Source: Porphyra umbilicalis (Eukaryota; Rhodophyta; Bangiophyceae; Bangiales; Bangiaceae). Taken from it: a DNA stretch of 64,000 nt. The DNA is taken from the NCBI GenBank assembly GCA_002049455.2, contig KV918941.1, positions 1 through 64,000 on the forward strand, given 5' to 3'. How positions within the stretch are numbered: position 1 is the first letter of the stretch; the number at the start of each line of letters is the position of its first letter. This document shows positions 11,001 through 20,035 of the stretch, piece by piece. Under the pieces are notes generated by a model that saw nothing but the letters and a program-made list of their open reading frames with translations, did no database searches and was not told the DNA's origin. A program made the translations under genes and the position numbers.

Positions 11001-11063
11001 CGATCCTGCGCAACGCAGGATCGAAGGCAAACGCGCAAGATCGAAGGCATATGCACCAATCAT
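5013..11063 (-). CDS. NB-ARC-like STAND NTPase with 18-unit TPR array
   Basis: This is a 2016-residue single-exon protein. Residues 1-190 are Ala/Gly/Pro low complexity; MATFRVLSCES near residue 190 is an alternative start. A helical region follows at about 190-560. The NTPase domain has P-loop IGGSGKSFA near 608, Walker B LVVIDDVLD near 698, sensor-like VLFTTRS, and HALSLSIVGANI in the GLPLA position. After a winged-helix-like region, residues 1103-1930 are 18 units of 46 residues of the form WAxTQMNLGNAYxxRVTGDK. The NTPase-plus-TPR layout is that of signal-sensing STAND switches: plant and algal NB-ARC-TPR candidates and bacterial regulators with the same type of TPR repeat. The repeats would bind a ligand and the NTPase would oligomerise. 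The family assignment rests on motifs; the immune role is inference from family. The 3' end is a TGA next to the GC-rich interval. Confidence 0.88.
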   Translation of the reverse strand: MIGAYAFDLARLPSILRCAGSKAVVSLVELAGGDSSGGGGSPVSATIPVAPASPAAVLTAAAGRAAAGDASLGTASAGAASGAVATPARPVPPAGTAMAAGCPVAEGATSGAAAQASVVGAVEAVPPAAADTADGGAPASGPARGGPPAAVPDEGDTAGPSAAMGVGASGSAAAGPIGGAGCDAEATEYPMATFRVLSCESTVKKLKRGTVLHALLGRNLYLAPAKAQAPPPASVVDLVKRKLRCVHLPREDCDLRVANAADAKRAGVDLTNHLLWVRGMERSTAHGGCDLGRITLLLKADDAGVCASWATAGSFLAHSWSSLLPAGVADETSVAAVTRLLDETHPLAPTRSGKVSDAVFVLLGTSGRRAVLKASLWLQPTPCVGAPVASVVKKVADAVGQVSGVPAVEIALRVACLVVHIGAVAIRVRDHADLCTSVAKRCSELAHELLKHLLGTLQLLKTDFGVAHQERLCRLLSQLETLLEQVEEAVLVGLVGRVTSDQTIRGLKSKLDELVHKVGEQRQHGALGMAVMRIEHEVSRPPGSVAQALGPDLSLYKVRRIPPRLDERTYVPGVSTPGRAEHTILCKLQQHARNGVSLAPRLGICAIGGSGKSFACAGLVACGAIKELYPGGTVWVQLNASSTAVTIIEDVMALVYRFCTKDVANALFRLKEQADFVSLAASHVGSVSAERAGEQLVVIDDVLDSKRNLLHTLLRVAPSAAPVLFTTRSQAVVESVPEFTLVPIDSLPEADARAVLAKAVGRPAMEVESPFGAADEFDWVRRVLKKTERHALSLSIVGANIAQMGGAWRPVVDALEQKWMDLGCEPLLDGLARSVRATLDMSLDLLPNNVSRVAFMACSVLPTNAKVAVCALERLWRPQLSGATTACEPSATSARHAEGVVVRDPVVQEIDTLVRAGLLRREVNADTGEVSSVTVHPVVSEYAAALLGPGRVVATHHFLVRDYLCGHGAMVEDGARRSYPFWMCTDDGYCYDNMARHVAASGDVWGLPWLLHSEWERLRVRTRSLLAYQGDVETVLAGLLLVADDKTCETRQSPQLQYSVYQGLANAYLGRIAGPRATNIERAISWVHRALDAAPRRNNAPKWASVQTTLGNAYSNRVTGDKGANLDKAIECYGLALQVWTRDAAPLDWATTQMNLGAAYSDHVTGDKGANVDTAIECYGLALQVWTRDAAPLDWAMTQMNLGNAYRNRVTGDKGANVDKAIECYGLALQVWTRDAAPLDWAMTQMNLGAAYRNRVTGDKGANVDKAIECYGLALQVRTRDAAPLQWAMTQMNLGTAYSDRVTGDKGANVDKAIECYGLALQVRTRDAAPLDWAMTQMNLGNAYSDRVTGDKGANADKAIECYGLALQVWTRDAAPLDWAMTQMNLGTAYSDRVAGDKGANVDTAIECYGLVLQVWTRDAAPLDWATTQMNLGNAYRNRVTGDKGANVDKAIECYGLALQVRTRDAAPLDWATTQMNLGTAYSDRVTGDKGANVDKAIECYGLALQVWTRDAAPLDWAMTQTNLGNAYRNRVTGDKGANVDKAIECYGLALQVRTRDAAPLQWAMTQMNLGNAYSNCVTGDKGANVDKAVECHGLALQVWTRDAAPLDWAMTHMNLGAAYSDRVTGDKGANADKAIECYGLVLQVWTRHAAPLQWAITQMILGNAYSDRVTGDKGANVDKAIECYGLALQVWTRDAAPLDWAMMQMNLGNTYRNRVTGDKGTNVDTAIECYGLALQVWTRDAAPLDWATTQMNLGNAYRNRVTGDKGTNVDTAIECYGLVLQVWTRDAAPLDWATTQMNLGTAYSDRVTGDKGANVDKAIECYGLALQVRTRDAAPLDWAMTQTNLGNAYRNRVTGDKGANADKAIECYGLALQVWTRDAAPLQWAMTQMNLGAAYRNRVTGDKGANVDKAIECYGLALQVRTRETAPQGWAHATFILLLAQLDAERWDAALVSARALQQFGPQWERWRQDGEFVVGRVHHIEVRLRRGRGRRSRPAVRALLRSLAHAFPAGHRGV
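5274..7757 (-). repeat. 138-bp tandem array, 18 copies, coding TPR units
   Basis: There are eighteen head-to-tail 138-bp units, each coding one 46-residue TPR. Units differ at only a handful of positions: N/A/T after NLG, RN/SD/SN before RVTGDK, V/A in GANVD, K/T in DKAIE or DTAIE, W/R in QVWTRD, and D/Q at the unit end. The same alternatives recur in different combinations along the array, a mosaic pattern expected from unequal crossing-over or gene conversion. Flanking the array, a degenerate half-unit precedes it and a capping helix beginning WAHATF follows it. Confidence 0.95.
10996..11028. repeat. 15-bp perfect hairpin just inside the NTPase start codon
   Basis: Bases 10996-11010 are the exact reverse complement of 11014-11028 with a three-base loop. 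The hairpin lies about 12-22 codons into the minus-strand ORF that starts at 11063. If transcription covers this start, the mRNA would fold strongly near its 5' end, which could favour the internal Met at about residue 190. Confidence 0.7.
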
Positions 11064-11269
11064 ACGACGCTATGCACCAGTCGACAGTGCTGTCAGCTTA
11101 GCAATGTAGCCCGCCGAGGAATACAGAAGGGAGCGGAGGCACCGCAACGTATCGCCTGCCCCCGGTGCCGCTGCCGCGTCGCAGCCGAGCCCCCGACCTG
11201 CCTGCGTGCCGTCACATCACGCCATCCTCGCCGTCCTCCCGGTGACCCTGACCGCCGCGCTGGCGGCCT

Positions 11270-11960
11270 CGAACCGCGCCGCCGTGCTGGGCGCCCCCCC
11301 CCCCCACCGCCACCCTTCCGCCGATCCGGGTCTCCCGCCCCCCACCGACGCCCCTGGTGTGGCTTCCCGCCGGCAGCGTCGTCCTCCCCGCCGCCCTGCC
11401 GGCGTGGTACCGGCGGCACTGCCCACCGCCGCGCTGGGCGCCGCCTCCCCCCCCCCTGCCACCCTGCCGCCGATCCGGGCCTCCCGCCCATCACCGACGC
11501 CCCAGGTGTGGCCTCCTGCTGTCGTCGTTGTCCCCACCACCGACCTGCCGACGTGGTGCCGGCGGTGCTGCCCGCCGCCGCTCTGGGCGCCGCCCCCCCC
11601 CCTCTGCCACCCTGCCGCCGATCCGGGCCTCCCGCCCCCCACCCACGCCCCTGGTGTGGCTTCCTGCCGTCGTCGTTGTCCCCACCGCCGCCCTGCCGGC
11701 GTGGTGCCGGCGGCGCTGCCCGCCGCCGCACTGGGCGCCGCCCCTCCCCCCCCCGCCGCCCTGCCGCCGATCCGGGTCTCCCGCCCCCCACCGACGCCCC
11801 TGGTGTGGCTTCCTGCCGGCGTCGTCATCCTTCCCGCCGCCCTGCTGGCGTGGTGCCGGAGGCGCTGCCCGCCGGCGCGCTGCGCACCGCTCCCCCCCGC
11901 CCCGCTGCCCTTCCGCCGATCCGCGCGCCTTGCCACCACTGCCCACGGAGAAGAGGCCGT
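11270..11960. repeat. 149-bp minisatellite, about 4.6 copies
   Basis: The marker GATCCGGG (or GATCCGCG) recurs at 11323, 11472, 11620, 11769 and 11918, spacings of 148-149 bp. Units contain long C-runs, and the frames are open on both strands with Gly/Arg/Pro content. It occupies the gap between the divergent NTPase gene (minus) and the KDZ gene (plus). Because 149 is not a multiple of three, the frame changes from unit to unit, which argues against a coding role. Confidence 0.85.
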
Positions 11961-12142
11961 GACCTTTGTGGGCGTCAGGCTCTTTGGCCAGGACCACGCG
12001 GCTGTGGTAGGCTGGTGGTGCGGCAGTGCCAGCCACCGCTGTGGTTGCGCCGCACGGCGGGCGGCGGGATACCAGGCCGGCGCGTCACCGTCGCACCTGG
12101 GGGGCGGGGCTGTGCTGCGGTCAGCCGTTGGTGCCCATCGTG

Positions 12143-15100
12143 ATGTCCGATAGGGGCTTTGACGAGCAGGGGTCCTCTGACGATGGCCAGCCACTGCTTG
12201 TGGCGTCCACGCTACCCTCCACGGATAGTCCCCTGCAGTCAGGGAGTGTGCCCTCTGTTGAGAATTGGGTTGGGGGTAGCTCAGCCGGGTCCGCTGTTGC
12301 TATTCCCGGTGGTACGGGGCCTGTTGACCTGTTCCCTGAAATGGGTTTTCAAGAGCAACAATGTGGTGGCCGTGACGACTGCGGGCTGGGCGACGATAAC
12401 GATCAGGGAGGCGGCGACGGCGGCGATGGCGGCGACGGCGGCGACGGCGGCGACGGCGGCGACGGCGGCGACGGCGGCGACGGCGGCGACGGCGGCGACG
12501 GCGGCGACGGCGGCGACGGCGGCGACGGCGGCGACGGCGGCGACGGCGGCGACGGCGGCGACGGCGGCGACGGCGGCGACAGCGGCGATGGCGGCGACGG
12601 CGGCGACGGCGGCGACGGCGGCGACGGCGGCGACGGCGGCGACGGTGGCGACGGCGGCGACAGCGGCATTCGTAACGCCTCCTCTCTGCCGCTCGCTGGA
12701 GCAGCATCCCCACCCACTGCTTCTAAAAAACAACGCTTCCAGCAAGCTCGCCCTGGGCCGCGTCACGGCATGGGGGGGCGGAAGAAGGGCACCGGCAGGC
12801 GCACGCGGGAGAACTTTGGTCGGGGGTTGCGTCGTGTCGTGGGGGCCTATTTGTCGGAGACCCCCGTCGAGTCCCTCGCGTCGGACTGCGGTGTCTCCCA
12901 CGATGCCGCCGCGGAGGCGATTAACCTGCTGCAGTCGTGATCGGAGGAGGGGGGCACGGAGCAGGTGTGGATGATTCCTGCCGTCTTTGGTGTCGTCGCC
13001 AGATGGGGCGAGTGGCGGCGAGACTCCCAAGGGGAATGCGCAAGCGCATGCGTGTGGCTGGCTGTGGATGGGCGATACAGGTGCACCTGTGTTGGGGCCA
13101 ACGTGCACCAGGACAACCATATTCACGAGCGCCCAACTACGTGCCAACACGCTGGAGTATTAGATGCGGCACTGCAAGAAGTCGCCGCGGTGCTGGGCGT
13201 AACGCCGCACGACGTCAAGCTACAGCTCGGAAGAAGGGCGCAACACACGGGCGATGGGAACGCGCAGGGCACGGCGGATGACCCCATGACGTTCAATGTC
13301 GTTGGTGCCCTGTACGTTGCCGTTTGTCCAACACCGCTTGGCATCGTGCCGGTGCCGCTGTACCTGACGGCCACCCGCTCTTCGTGTGGCTTCTGTCCAG
13401 GCGCTCGCACCAGAGTGTGCTCGCACCTAGGCGTTGCGCAAGAGTGCGGGGCGCCGCAAACATCCCACCGATCCTCTGCGCAGAGTATGGTCCGTAGCCT
13501 TGAAGTGTCTTCCGTGTCGCAGTTACCCATCCCCCTGCTCGACTGTATCGCGGCCGTGCGGTCCAACGCGGACGTGTGCTCCAAGACGATCAACGGCGAC
13601 CTTTTTGTCTTGCCACCCCCTTCATCCTGCTCGTTGTGCAGTGGCAGAGGCAGAAAGCACGACCTCTCGGGATCCTCCAAGAGAGCGGGTGTCATCGCGT
13701 GCACGCGAGGGTTTTGCAATATGGAGGTGCACCTGGCCAAGTGCTCATCCTGCCTGCAATGGATATCACGCGATGGTCGGGAGGAACACATCGTGTTGCT
13801 GACGCTGACGTCCGCGGCGACCGTCTCTTGGATCCGGTCCATGGCGCTGCAGACCTCGGAGGGGACGGCATTGACAACATGCACGACGAGGTGGGCGCGC
13901 GCCGTCCGTCGGGAGATGGTTGCCGGTGTCCAGGAACGGGGAGGCCGGACTCGCAGCGGCCGCGTGTTGCGGAACCTGGTGTTGACGGGCCTGAAGATGA
14001 TGGTGACGCAACTGCTCCCCGCTTTGTTCACTTGCTTGCACTGCATGGACTGCGACGGGCGGTACAAGTTTGTGTCTGCGGACTCCATATGGGTGGGGTT
14101 TGGCAGCGGCTCTGACCATGTGTGGTTTGAGCACATCACGCAGCACGTACCAGAGAACGAGCGGGCGGTCAAGGCCGCATATCTCGTTCGCGGGGAGAGC
14201 ATCCGCCGCGTCATTCGCGACGTGATTCAGCCGCGCAAGGAGGTGAAGGTGTTGTCGAGGACGCTGCGCGCGTCAGAGCAAGCCTTCGGCGTCCTCTTCC
14301 CTGGATCACTTCCAAAGGACGCGAAAAAGGAGGCCACCCCGGGAGAAAAGGCAATTGGCGCCCTCCTTGGCACGGTCTTTGACATTGGCGCTGCCGCAGC
14401 AAAGCTGCTATCGTCGGTTCGGACGGGGCTTGCCACTTACAAGACTCGCAGCCGCGCCGAGGCGCAACGTCGGGCAGCAGCCGCCCACCATCTGACGCAG
14501 TACATTGCCACCCAGCAGGTCAGCAAAGCGAGCACGGCGGGCACAGAGGGTACGGCTACCGGCGGGGCACCGGCGACGACGCGGCCAACACCGCCACCGC
14601 CGACAACCACCGGCGGGCCGCCGACGGCGACGCGGCCCACACCACTGCCGCCGCCGATGGCTACAAGCGGGGCGCCGACGGCGGCGCGGCCAACACCGCC
14701 GCCGCCGCTGACGACCACCGGCGGGGCCCCGGTGGAGACGCAGCCAACACGCCCGCCGCCGCCGGCAGCTACGGCCGGGGCGCCGACGGCTGCGCGGCCA
14801 ACACTGCCGCCGCCGCCGACGGCTACGGGTGGGGCGCCGACAGCGGTGCGACCAACACCGCCGCCGCTGCCGACGTCTACGGGCGGGGCCCTAACGGCGG
14901 CGCGACCAATAACGCCGCCGCCGCCGACGGCTACTCGAAGGGGGCCAACGGCGACGCGTCCAGTGCCGCCGCCGCCAACGACGGCCACCGGCGGGCCGCC
15001 GACGGCGACGCGGTCACCACCATCGCCGCCGCCGACGGCTGACGGCTGGGCGTCGACTGCGCCAAGACCGCCGCGGCCGCCGATGGCCACCGGGCAGGCA

Positions 15101-16720
15101 CCGCCGGCGACGCGGCCAACACCACCGCCACCGCCGGGGGCTACAGGTGCAGCTCAAGACGGACCAATGCAGGCAGCCGCCGCTGGCCTGTCACGAGTTC
15201 TCCGAGCGGACCCTGGGAACGGAAAAACAAGGGGAGGCGGGCGAAACTCCTACGGGGGTACCGCTACAAAGGGCAAGCGACGCAAGGTGGACTGTGGCCG
15301 GCAGCCTTTTAAGCCCGGAAAGGGGGACGCGGACGCCGACTCACCCTTCCTCGCTCGAGCTGTTGCGGATCTAGACAAGGACGCGCGGCGGGAGCTGCTC
15401 TCTTTTATCACCGCTATCACCATTGACAGCGTCGTGCTGCCATTTCGAGCGAGCCAGGTCGGCGCCGTGCGCAGCCTGGCGGCAATGCTGGTGGGCCACA
15501 ACCATCGGCAGGTGTTGGCGGAGCTGCTGGCTGCTTCCACTACGACCGCAGAGGTGGAAAATGACGACGAACGCAAGCCGATTGTGGACATGCTACGAGA
15601 GCTGCGGTTCTTCCAGCTGGGAATGCGCGCTGCCGTCGCTCTTTTCTTTTCTCTGCCCACCCTGGCCGCCGCTTTGTCCAACACGCTCGTGTGCGTCGCC
15701 GATGCCATCGACAACTTCATCATCGAGTGGCGCAATGGGCCCGAGCAGACGGTCGAGTACGAGAAGAAGTGGAGGAGCGGGGAGAGGTCACAGATGGAGA
15801 TGTCGCGGGACTTCCAACAGCAGTACCCTTCGGCCGCGCACGGGCACGAGCGGACGGGGACGTGCGCGCCGTCGCTGCCCCAGTGTCGGCCGGAGCCGTT
15901 TCTCTGGCAGGACGTTTTGTCTACGGGCATGTGCTCCAAGCACTACGCTAAGGCACACAAGTTTTCTCCCGGCGCAATGACGATTTGCTGCGGGTGCAAG
16001 CACCCACTCATCTTGGCCTTCACCGTTCTCGACAGGAAGGAGGCACCGCAGGTGCTCCTCAACATGCTGCTGACGCGTTTTGCCCGCATCCCGCGGTTAC
16101 TTATCTACGACTTCGCGTGCGGCGCGTTCCGGGTCGCGCTCGGTAAGGTCGGGTGGTTGCTAATGGACTGCACAGTGGTGTCCGACCGGTTCCACATCTT
16201 CAACCACTTGTGCTCGGACGCGTTCGACCCGCGGTCGTACGCGGAGATGGACGAGGCGGACTCGGGTGCCCCGGAGCAGCGAAATGCGCCCATCCGCCGG
16301 ATCCAGACGACGCTGCAGGGCATGGGAGTCGAGCCCTACACCAACCTGCTCGCCTACCAGACGGCCATCCTCAACCATGAGGCCCAAACCAAGTGGAACC
16401 CGGGTGTCGACCGTTTGTCCGAGGACGCAGACCTGGCGGGCGAGTACTTTTGCCGGTTTGACTGCATGTGCTGCGACGAGCCCCGCAGCGCCTCCGCGCC
16501 AGGACTTCCCACAATGAGTAGCTCCGATGACGGTGGAGATGTGTGCAGTGATTGCGAGCCGATTGCAAGTGTTGACCGCGCTCCTCGCGCGGTGAGGGAT
16601 GCGGACGGCGGTGGGATGTCGATAGCCTCGTCTGAGCGTGCCTCTGAGTGTGCTTCCTCGAGTAGTAACGATTCGATTGAGGGCGGGTCGGGGAGTGGCG
16701 GCAGCACTTTGGGCGAGTAA
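12143..16720 (+). CDS. KDZ-superfamily transposase with cysteine clusters (two exons)
   Basis: This is probably an RNase H-fold transposase that moves a DNA element. I read exon 1 as 12143-12936 and exon 2 as 13081-16720 (1477 residues), joined across a GT-AG intron that removes an in-frame TGA at 12938; without splicing the gene is broken. Exon 1 has an acidic GGD run and a basic GRKKGTGRRTR patch. Exon 2 has CxC-type cysteine clusters (13630-13760 and about 14030-14060, FTCLHCMDC), then a Pro-rich linker of about 21-residue repeats (14560-15145). The catalytic part follows: LLIYDFACGAF (about 16100), SDRFHIFNHLCS (about 16179) and GAPEQRNAPIRR (about 16272). Together these give the spaced D, D and E of Kyakuja-Dileera-Zisupton transposases. 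The tail is acidic and Ser-rich. The splice model is inference from frame continuity. Confidence 0.85.
12410..12664 (+). repeat. 9-bp microsatellite (Gly-Gly-Asp)n inside KDZ exon 1
   Basis: GGCGGCGAC is repeated about 28 times with a few single-base variants (GAT, AGC, GGT). The nine-base unit keeps the frame, giving a Gly-Gly-Asp tract of about 85 residues. The other frames read as pure Arg or Ser-Pro-Pro runs and are artefacts. Confidence 0.95.
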
Positions 16721-16781
16721 GGGGAGCACTTGTATTGTCTGACGTGTGATGCAATGAACACCACGCTTTTTTCCTTTCTTT

Positions 16782-17702
16782 CTACGATCCCTTCGGCTGA
16801 TTCCCCAAGACGGTGACAAATGGAAAGTGGAAAAACGCTGACACGATCATGCACACTACCAGTGCCGTGCACCCCACCACGCACGCATTCGCCACGTTTG
16901 CCGACAACGCGCTCGCGAGCGTGCCGTCTCCAGTGGCATCAATCCCCACCGCCGCACAGCCGCGGCACTCGATCAACGGCACGGCCGTGAACACCGCGTG
17001 CTCTACCTTGTTGTCCACGGCAAAGTATATCGCTGCCGCCACCGCCGTGCACCCCACCACGCAATTGCTGGCCGAGGCCGCCGACGACGCACCCGCCAGT
17101 GTGGCGGCCCCATCCGCTCCAATCCCCGCCGCGGCGCAGCCGCGGCACGCAACCAGCGGCACGGCCGTGACCACCGCGTGCTCCACCTTGTTGTCCACGG
17201 CAAAGTAAATCGCTTCAGACACCGCCGTGCACCCCACCACGCACGTGCTGGCCGAGTCCGCCGACAACGCGCCCGCGAGCGTGGCGGGCCTAGCCGCTCT
17301 CATCCCCGCCGCCGCGCAGCCGCGGCACGCAACCAGCGGCACGGCCGTGACCACCGCGTGCTCCACCTTGTTGTCCACGGCAAAGTAAATCGCTTCAGAC
17401 ACCGCCGTGCACCCCACCACGCACGTGCTGGCCGAGTCCGCCGACAACGCGCCCGCGAGCGTGGCGGGCCTAGCCGCTCTCATGCCCGCCGCCGCGCAGC
17501 CGTGGCACGCAACCAACGGCACGGCCGTGACCACCGCGTGCTCCACCTTGTTGTCCACGGTAAAGTACATCGCTCCCGACACCGCCGTGCACCCCACCAC
17601 GCACGTGTTGGGCGAGTCCACCGACAACGCGCCCGCGAGCGTGACGTCGCCCGCTGCACCTTTCCCTGCCGTCCCAAAGCCGGGGCACGCGGACAATGGC
17701 AT
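16782..17702 (-). CDS. Hypothetical protein made of 60-residue Cys-rich repeats
   Basis: This 306-residue ORF starts at the ATG at 17702, is convergent with the KDZ gene, and ends 62 bp from its stop. It consists of about 4.5 copies of a 60-residue unit. Each unit has a C-x2-C (ACRGCAAAG), a C-x3-C (CVVGCTAV) and a hydrophobic stretch (EAIYFAVDNKVEHAVVTAVPL). The protein ends with a hydrophobic segment, MIVSAFFHFPFV. The alternation of Ala/Val stretches and paired cysteines suggests a small metal-binding or disulphide-rich repeat protein, possibly membrane-associated. I do not recognise the family. The opposite strand is also open over much of the array, but its Arg/His-rich product is less protein-like. 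The repeat itself could be a non-coding satellite. Confidence 0.4.
   Translation of the reverse strand: MPLSACPGFGTAGKGAAGDVTLAGALSVDSPNTCVVGCTAVSGAMYFTVDNKVEHAVVTAVPLVACHGCAAAGMRAARPATLAGALSADSASTCVVGCTAVSEAIYFAVDNKVEHAVVTAVPLVACRGCAAAGMRAARPATLAGALSADSASTCVVGCTAVSEAIYFAVDNKVEHAVVTAVPLVACRGCAAAGIGADGAATLAGASSAASASNCVVGCTAVAAAIYFAVDNKVEHAVFTAVPLIECRGCAAVGIDATGDGTLASALSANVANACVVGCTALVVCMIVSAFFHFPFVTVLGNQPKGS
16846..17702. repeat. 180-bp tandem repeat, about 4.7 copies
   Basis: The phrase ACCGCCGTGCACCCCACCAC recurs at 180-bp steps (about 17040, 17220, 17400, 17580), and the two middle units are almost identical. The unit length is a multiple of three, so frames stay open through the array. 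Confidence 0.9.
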
Positions 17703-19305
17703 GGTCGTGCTTCTCAGCTACGATGGACGAAGCGGCCAAGGAGTCATCTCGTACAACGGGATGGTGCGCGGTGCCATCCCGACCGTTGGCGAACGGATTG
17801 CGAGCGACATGAGGAGCGAAAGGGGGGGGGGAAGCACTCTCAGGAAGGCGTCGAGAGAGACGCAGTCAGACTTGAAACGACCGCGACATGTAACTGAGGC
17901 AGGCTACCTTCACATTTGAACACGAAGTTAGATTTTCAAGTTCACGAGAAACAGATGTCAAGTCCTGTTTTCTCAATCAGATACCGCAATGATGTCGCTT
18001 TTAAGATGACCAGATGGTATTGGCAGTAGTAAGTCAGAGCTCGCGCTACGTTGCGTGTTGTCGCTTGCCATGAATGAGCCGCCAAGTGCCTCTCATTGGC
18101 CTCATAGCTGCCAAGCGTGGGAGCCGAACGGCTCCCTGGATGTCTACGAGCGTATAAAACTCTGCGAGAACATCGTCAGCGTCTTGACGTTTCTCTCGCA
18201 TCACTGGCACGCCGGAAAGGACCGGAACTGGCCTGCTACAACGCTGGCGCTTGTGACGCAGTCATGGCCCAAACTGTGTGTGCACCTGCGTGTGTGTGTT
18301 CACTTTCGGACCTGTACGAAAGTTCTCGTCCGTAGTGGTTGCGGCGGCGCGTCGTTCCGCAGCCTTGCGGATGGTGGCCAGCAGGACGGTCGGGCACGCA
18401 CCGCCCGTCGAGACCGCCCCGGCAGCACGGCTGCTTCCCCCCCGCCCCCGTAGTCGACGCCGCTCACCCCTCCCCCCGCCGTCATTACCACCAACGGCCG
18501 TCGGACACCCAGTGTCGCGAGCGGTGGCGCCCTGCCGTCCCGAACCACACCAAAGACGGGGGCAGAGTCGGCGTCTCCGCCGGCGGTGCACCTTCCCCCC
18601 CCTCCCCCCCCGCCCTGCGGCTGCGGCCGGCGGTGGCAGTGCGGCTCACCCCGTTGGCCACGCGGCTCTATACGTGGACGGCGCCGCCTCATCTCGAGCG
18701 GCGGCGGCCGCCGCTAACGAGGGTCACGGCCGGGGGGATGGCCACCACGGCCGCTGTCGCAGGCGCAGGTCGGCGTGCTTCTGTGCGTCGCAAAGACTGC
18801 ATGTAGAACGGGAGGCCGAAGGGGGGTCCCGTTCGGAGGCCGCCCATGCACCGTGACCGTGCATGCCACCACAAACTCCCATCATGCACCTCGCCGAGCA
18901 TCTTTACCACGCGCCCCCCCCGTCCACCCTGCGATGCATCTCCACATTCCGCCACAGTCGCCACCATGTACCCCCCCCCTCACGCAACTTCGTGCATCCT
19001 CACAAGATCACCCGCGACCCATGCAGCATTTCCCCACACAGCGGCCACCCCATGCCCTCCGACGCACGAGCACATGCACCAACCCATGAGTCTCCCCTAC
19101 CACCCCGGCACCCGTGCACAATGAGCCTTTCGCTCCATGCTTGGCTCCACAGTCAGCTGGAATTCTGTACTACCGGCTCAGCACCGTGACCGTGCTGGGT
19201 CACCTGTGCAACAGAAAACGACTCAGTCGCGCTTACAAACCACATGAGGCTAGTGCAGCACCCATGCTGAATGCTTCCCAACCACCTACGCTTACACGCT
19301 CCTCC
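17703..19305. other. No recognisable gene
   Basis: Bases 17820-18330 have ordinary composition with stops in all frames. Bases 18330-18860 are GC-rich with overlapping low-complexity ORFs on both strands (for example 18278-18856 plus and 18300-18692 minus), none with a recognisable motif. Bases 18860-19300 are C-rich and read as Pro/His/Thr in several frames. I see nothing supportable as a gene. Confidence 0.45.
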
Positions 19306-20035
19306 GCTAGTGTCTATTCTACCGCAAAATCGCATCAAATGATGCGGTGCTGCGCATCAAATGATGCGGTGTCGGAATCGCGGTTTCCGGGGCATCTGAG
19401 TGGGAAATCGGCCCTGTTGGCACCTATAAACCCACGTTGTTGCTGTTCTCGTCGGCAGTATGGAGCTGGGTGGTCGCCTTGTCAGCCCAGCATAAAGAAG
19501 ACCCGTTGAGGATGTCCCTCATATGAAAAAAAGGATGAAAGCCCACTCAGAGGGCATCTGCCGGCGGGGCCGAGCATCGCCCTCCCCCCCCCCCCCCTCC
19601 AGAACCCCCAAATACGTCGATTTGGACTTGCAACAGCCACTGTGGGGGCCCCGCGTACTCGTCTTGTTCGACGTGCGGAGGCTGTCCGAACATGTTGTTT
19701 CTGCCTAGGGACACCTCTGTGTCTCATAGAAAGGGTACGTGGAGTCTCCTGGAGCCGGACAACCCATGAAGAGCTCTGCTTCGTATGGGGCGGGGGGCGG
19801 GGGGGACATGGCAGGATGGTCTGCTGGGTGCTTCTGCGGCATCGCCTGTATGGGAAGGAAGAAATGTATTCTGGGCGGCCTCCTTCTACCCCAAGGATAA
19901 AAAGCCTACGCAGGACCCGTTCCTGCCGTCAGAATGAGCAACGGAGCAGCCATTCTCTCGTAGCAGAAGACAGAAAAACCGCATCAATTGATGCGAATCG
20001 CATCAAATGATGCGGTCGGTAGAATAGACACTAGC
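19306..20035. mobile_element. Short non-autonomous TIR element (MITE-like) with subterminal palindromes
   Basis: The 19 bases GCTAGTGTCTATTCTACCG at 19306-19324 are exactly inverted at 20017-20035. Just inside both ends lie paired palindromic words: CGCATCAAATGATGCG twice at 19335-19370, and GCATCAATTGATGC plus CGCATCAAATGATGCG at 19981-20013. The 730-bp interior has no long ORF, which fits a non-autonomous element mobilised in trans. I could not see a convincing target-site duplication. The subterminal palindromes could be transposase-binding sites. Confidence 0.75.

Noticed and set aside
11217-12194. 325-codon minus ORF over the 149-bp minisatellite
   Set aside because: The unit length is not a multiple of three and the product is Gly/Arg low complexity that changes register between units.
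12300-12713. Arg-run and Ser-Pro-run ORFs opposite the Gly-Gly-Asp tract
   Set aside because: They are simple frames of a 9-bp microsatellite; the plus frame connects to a real transposase.
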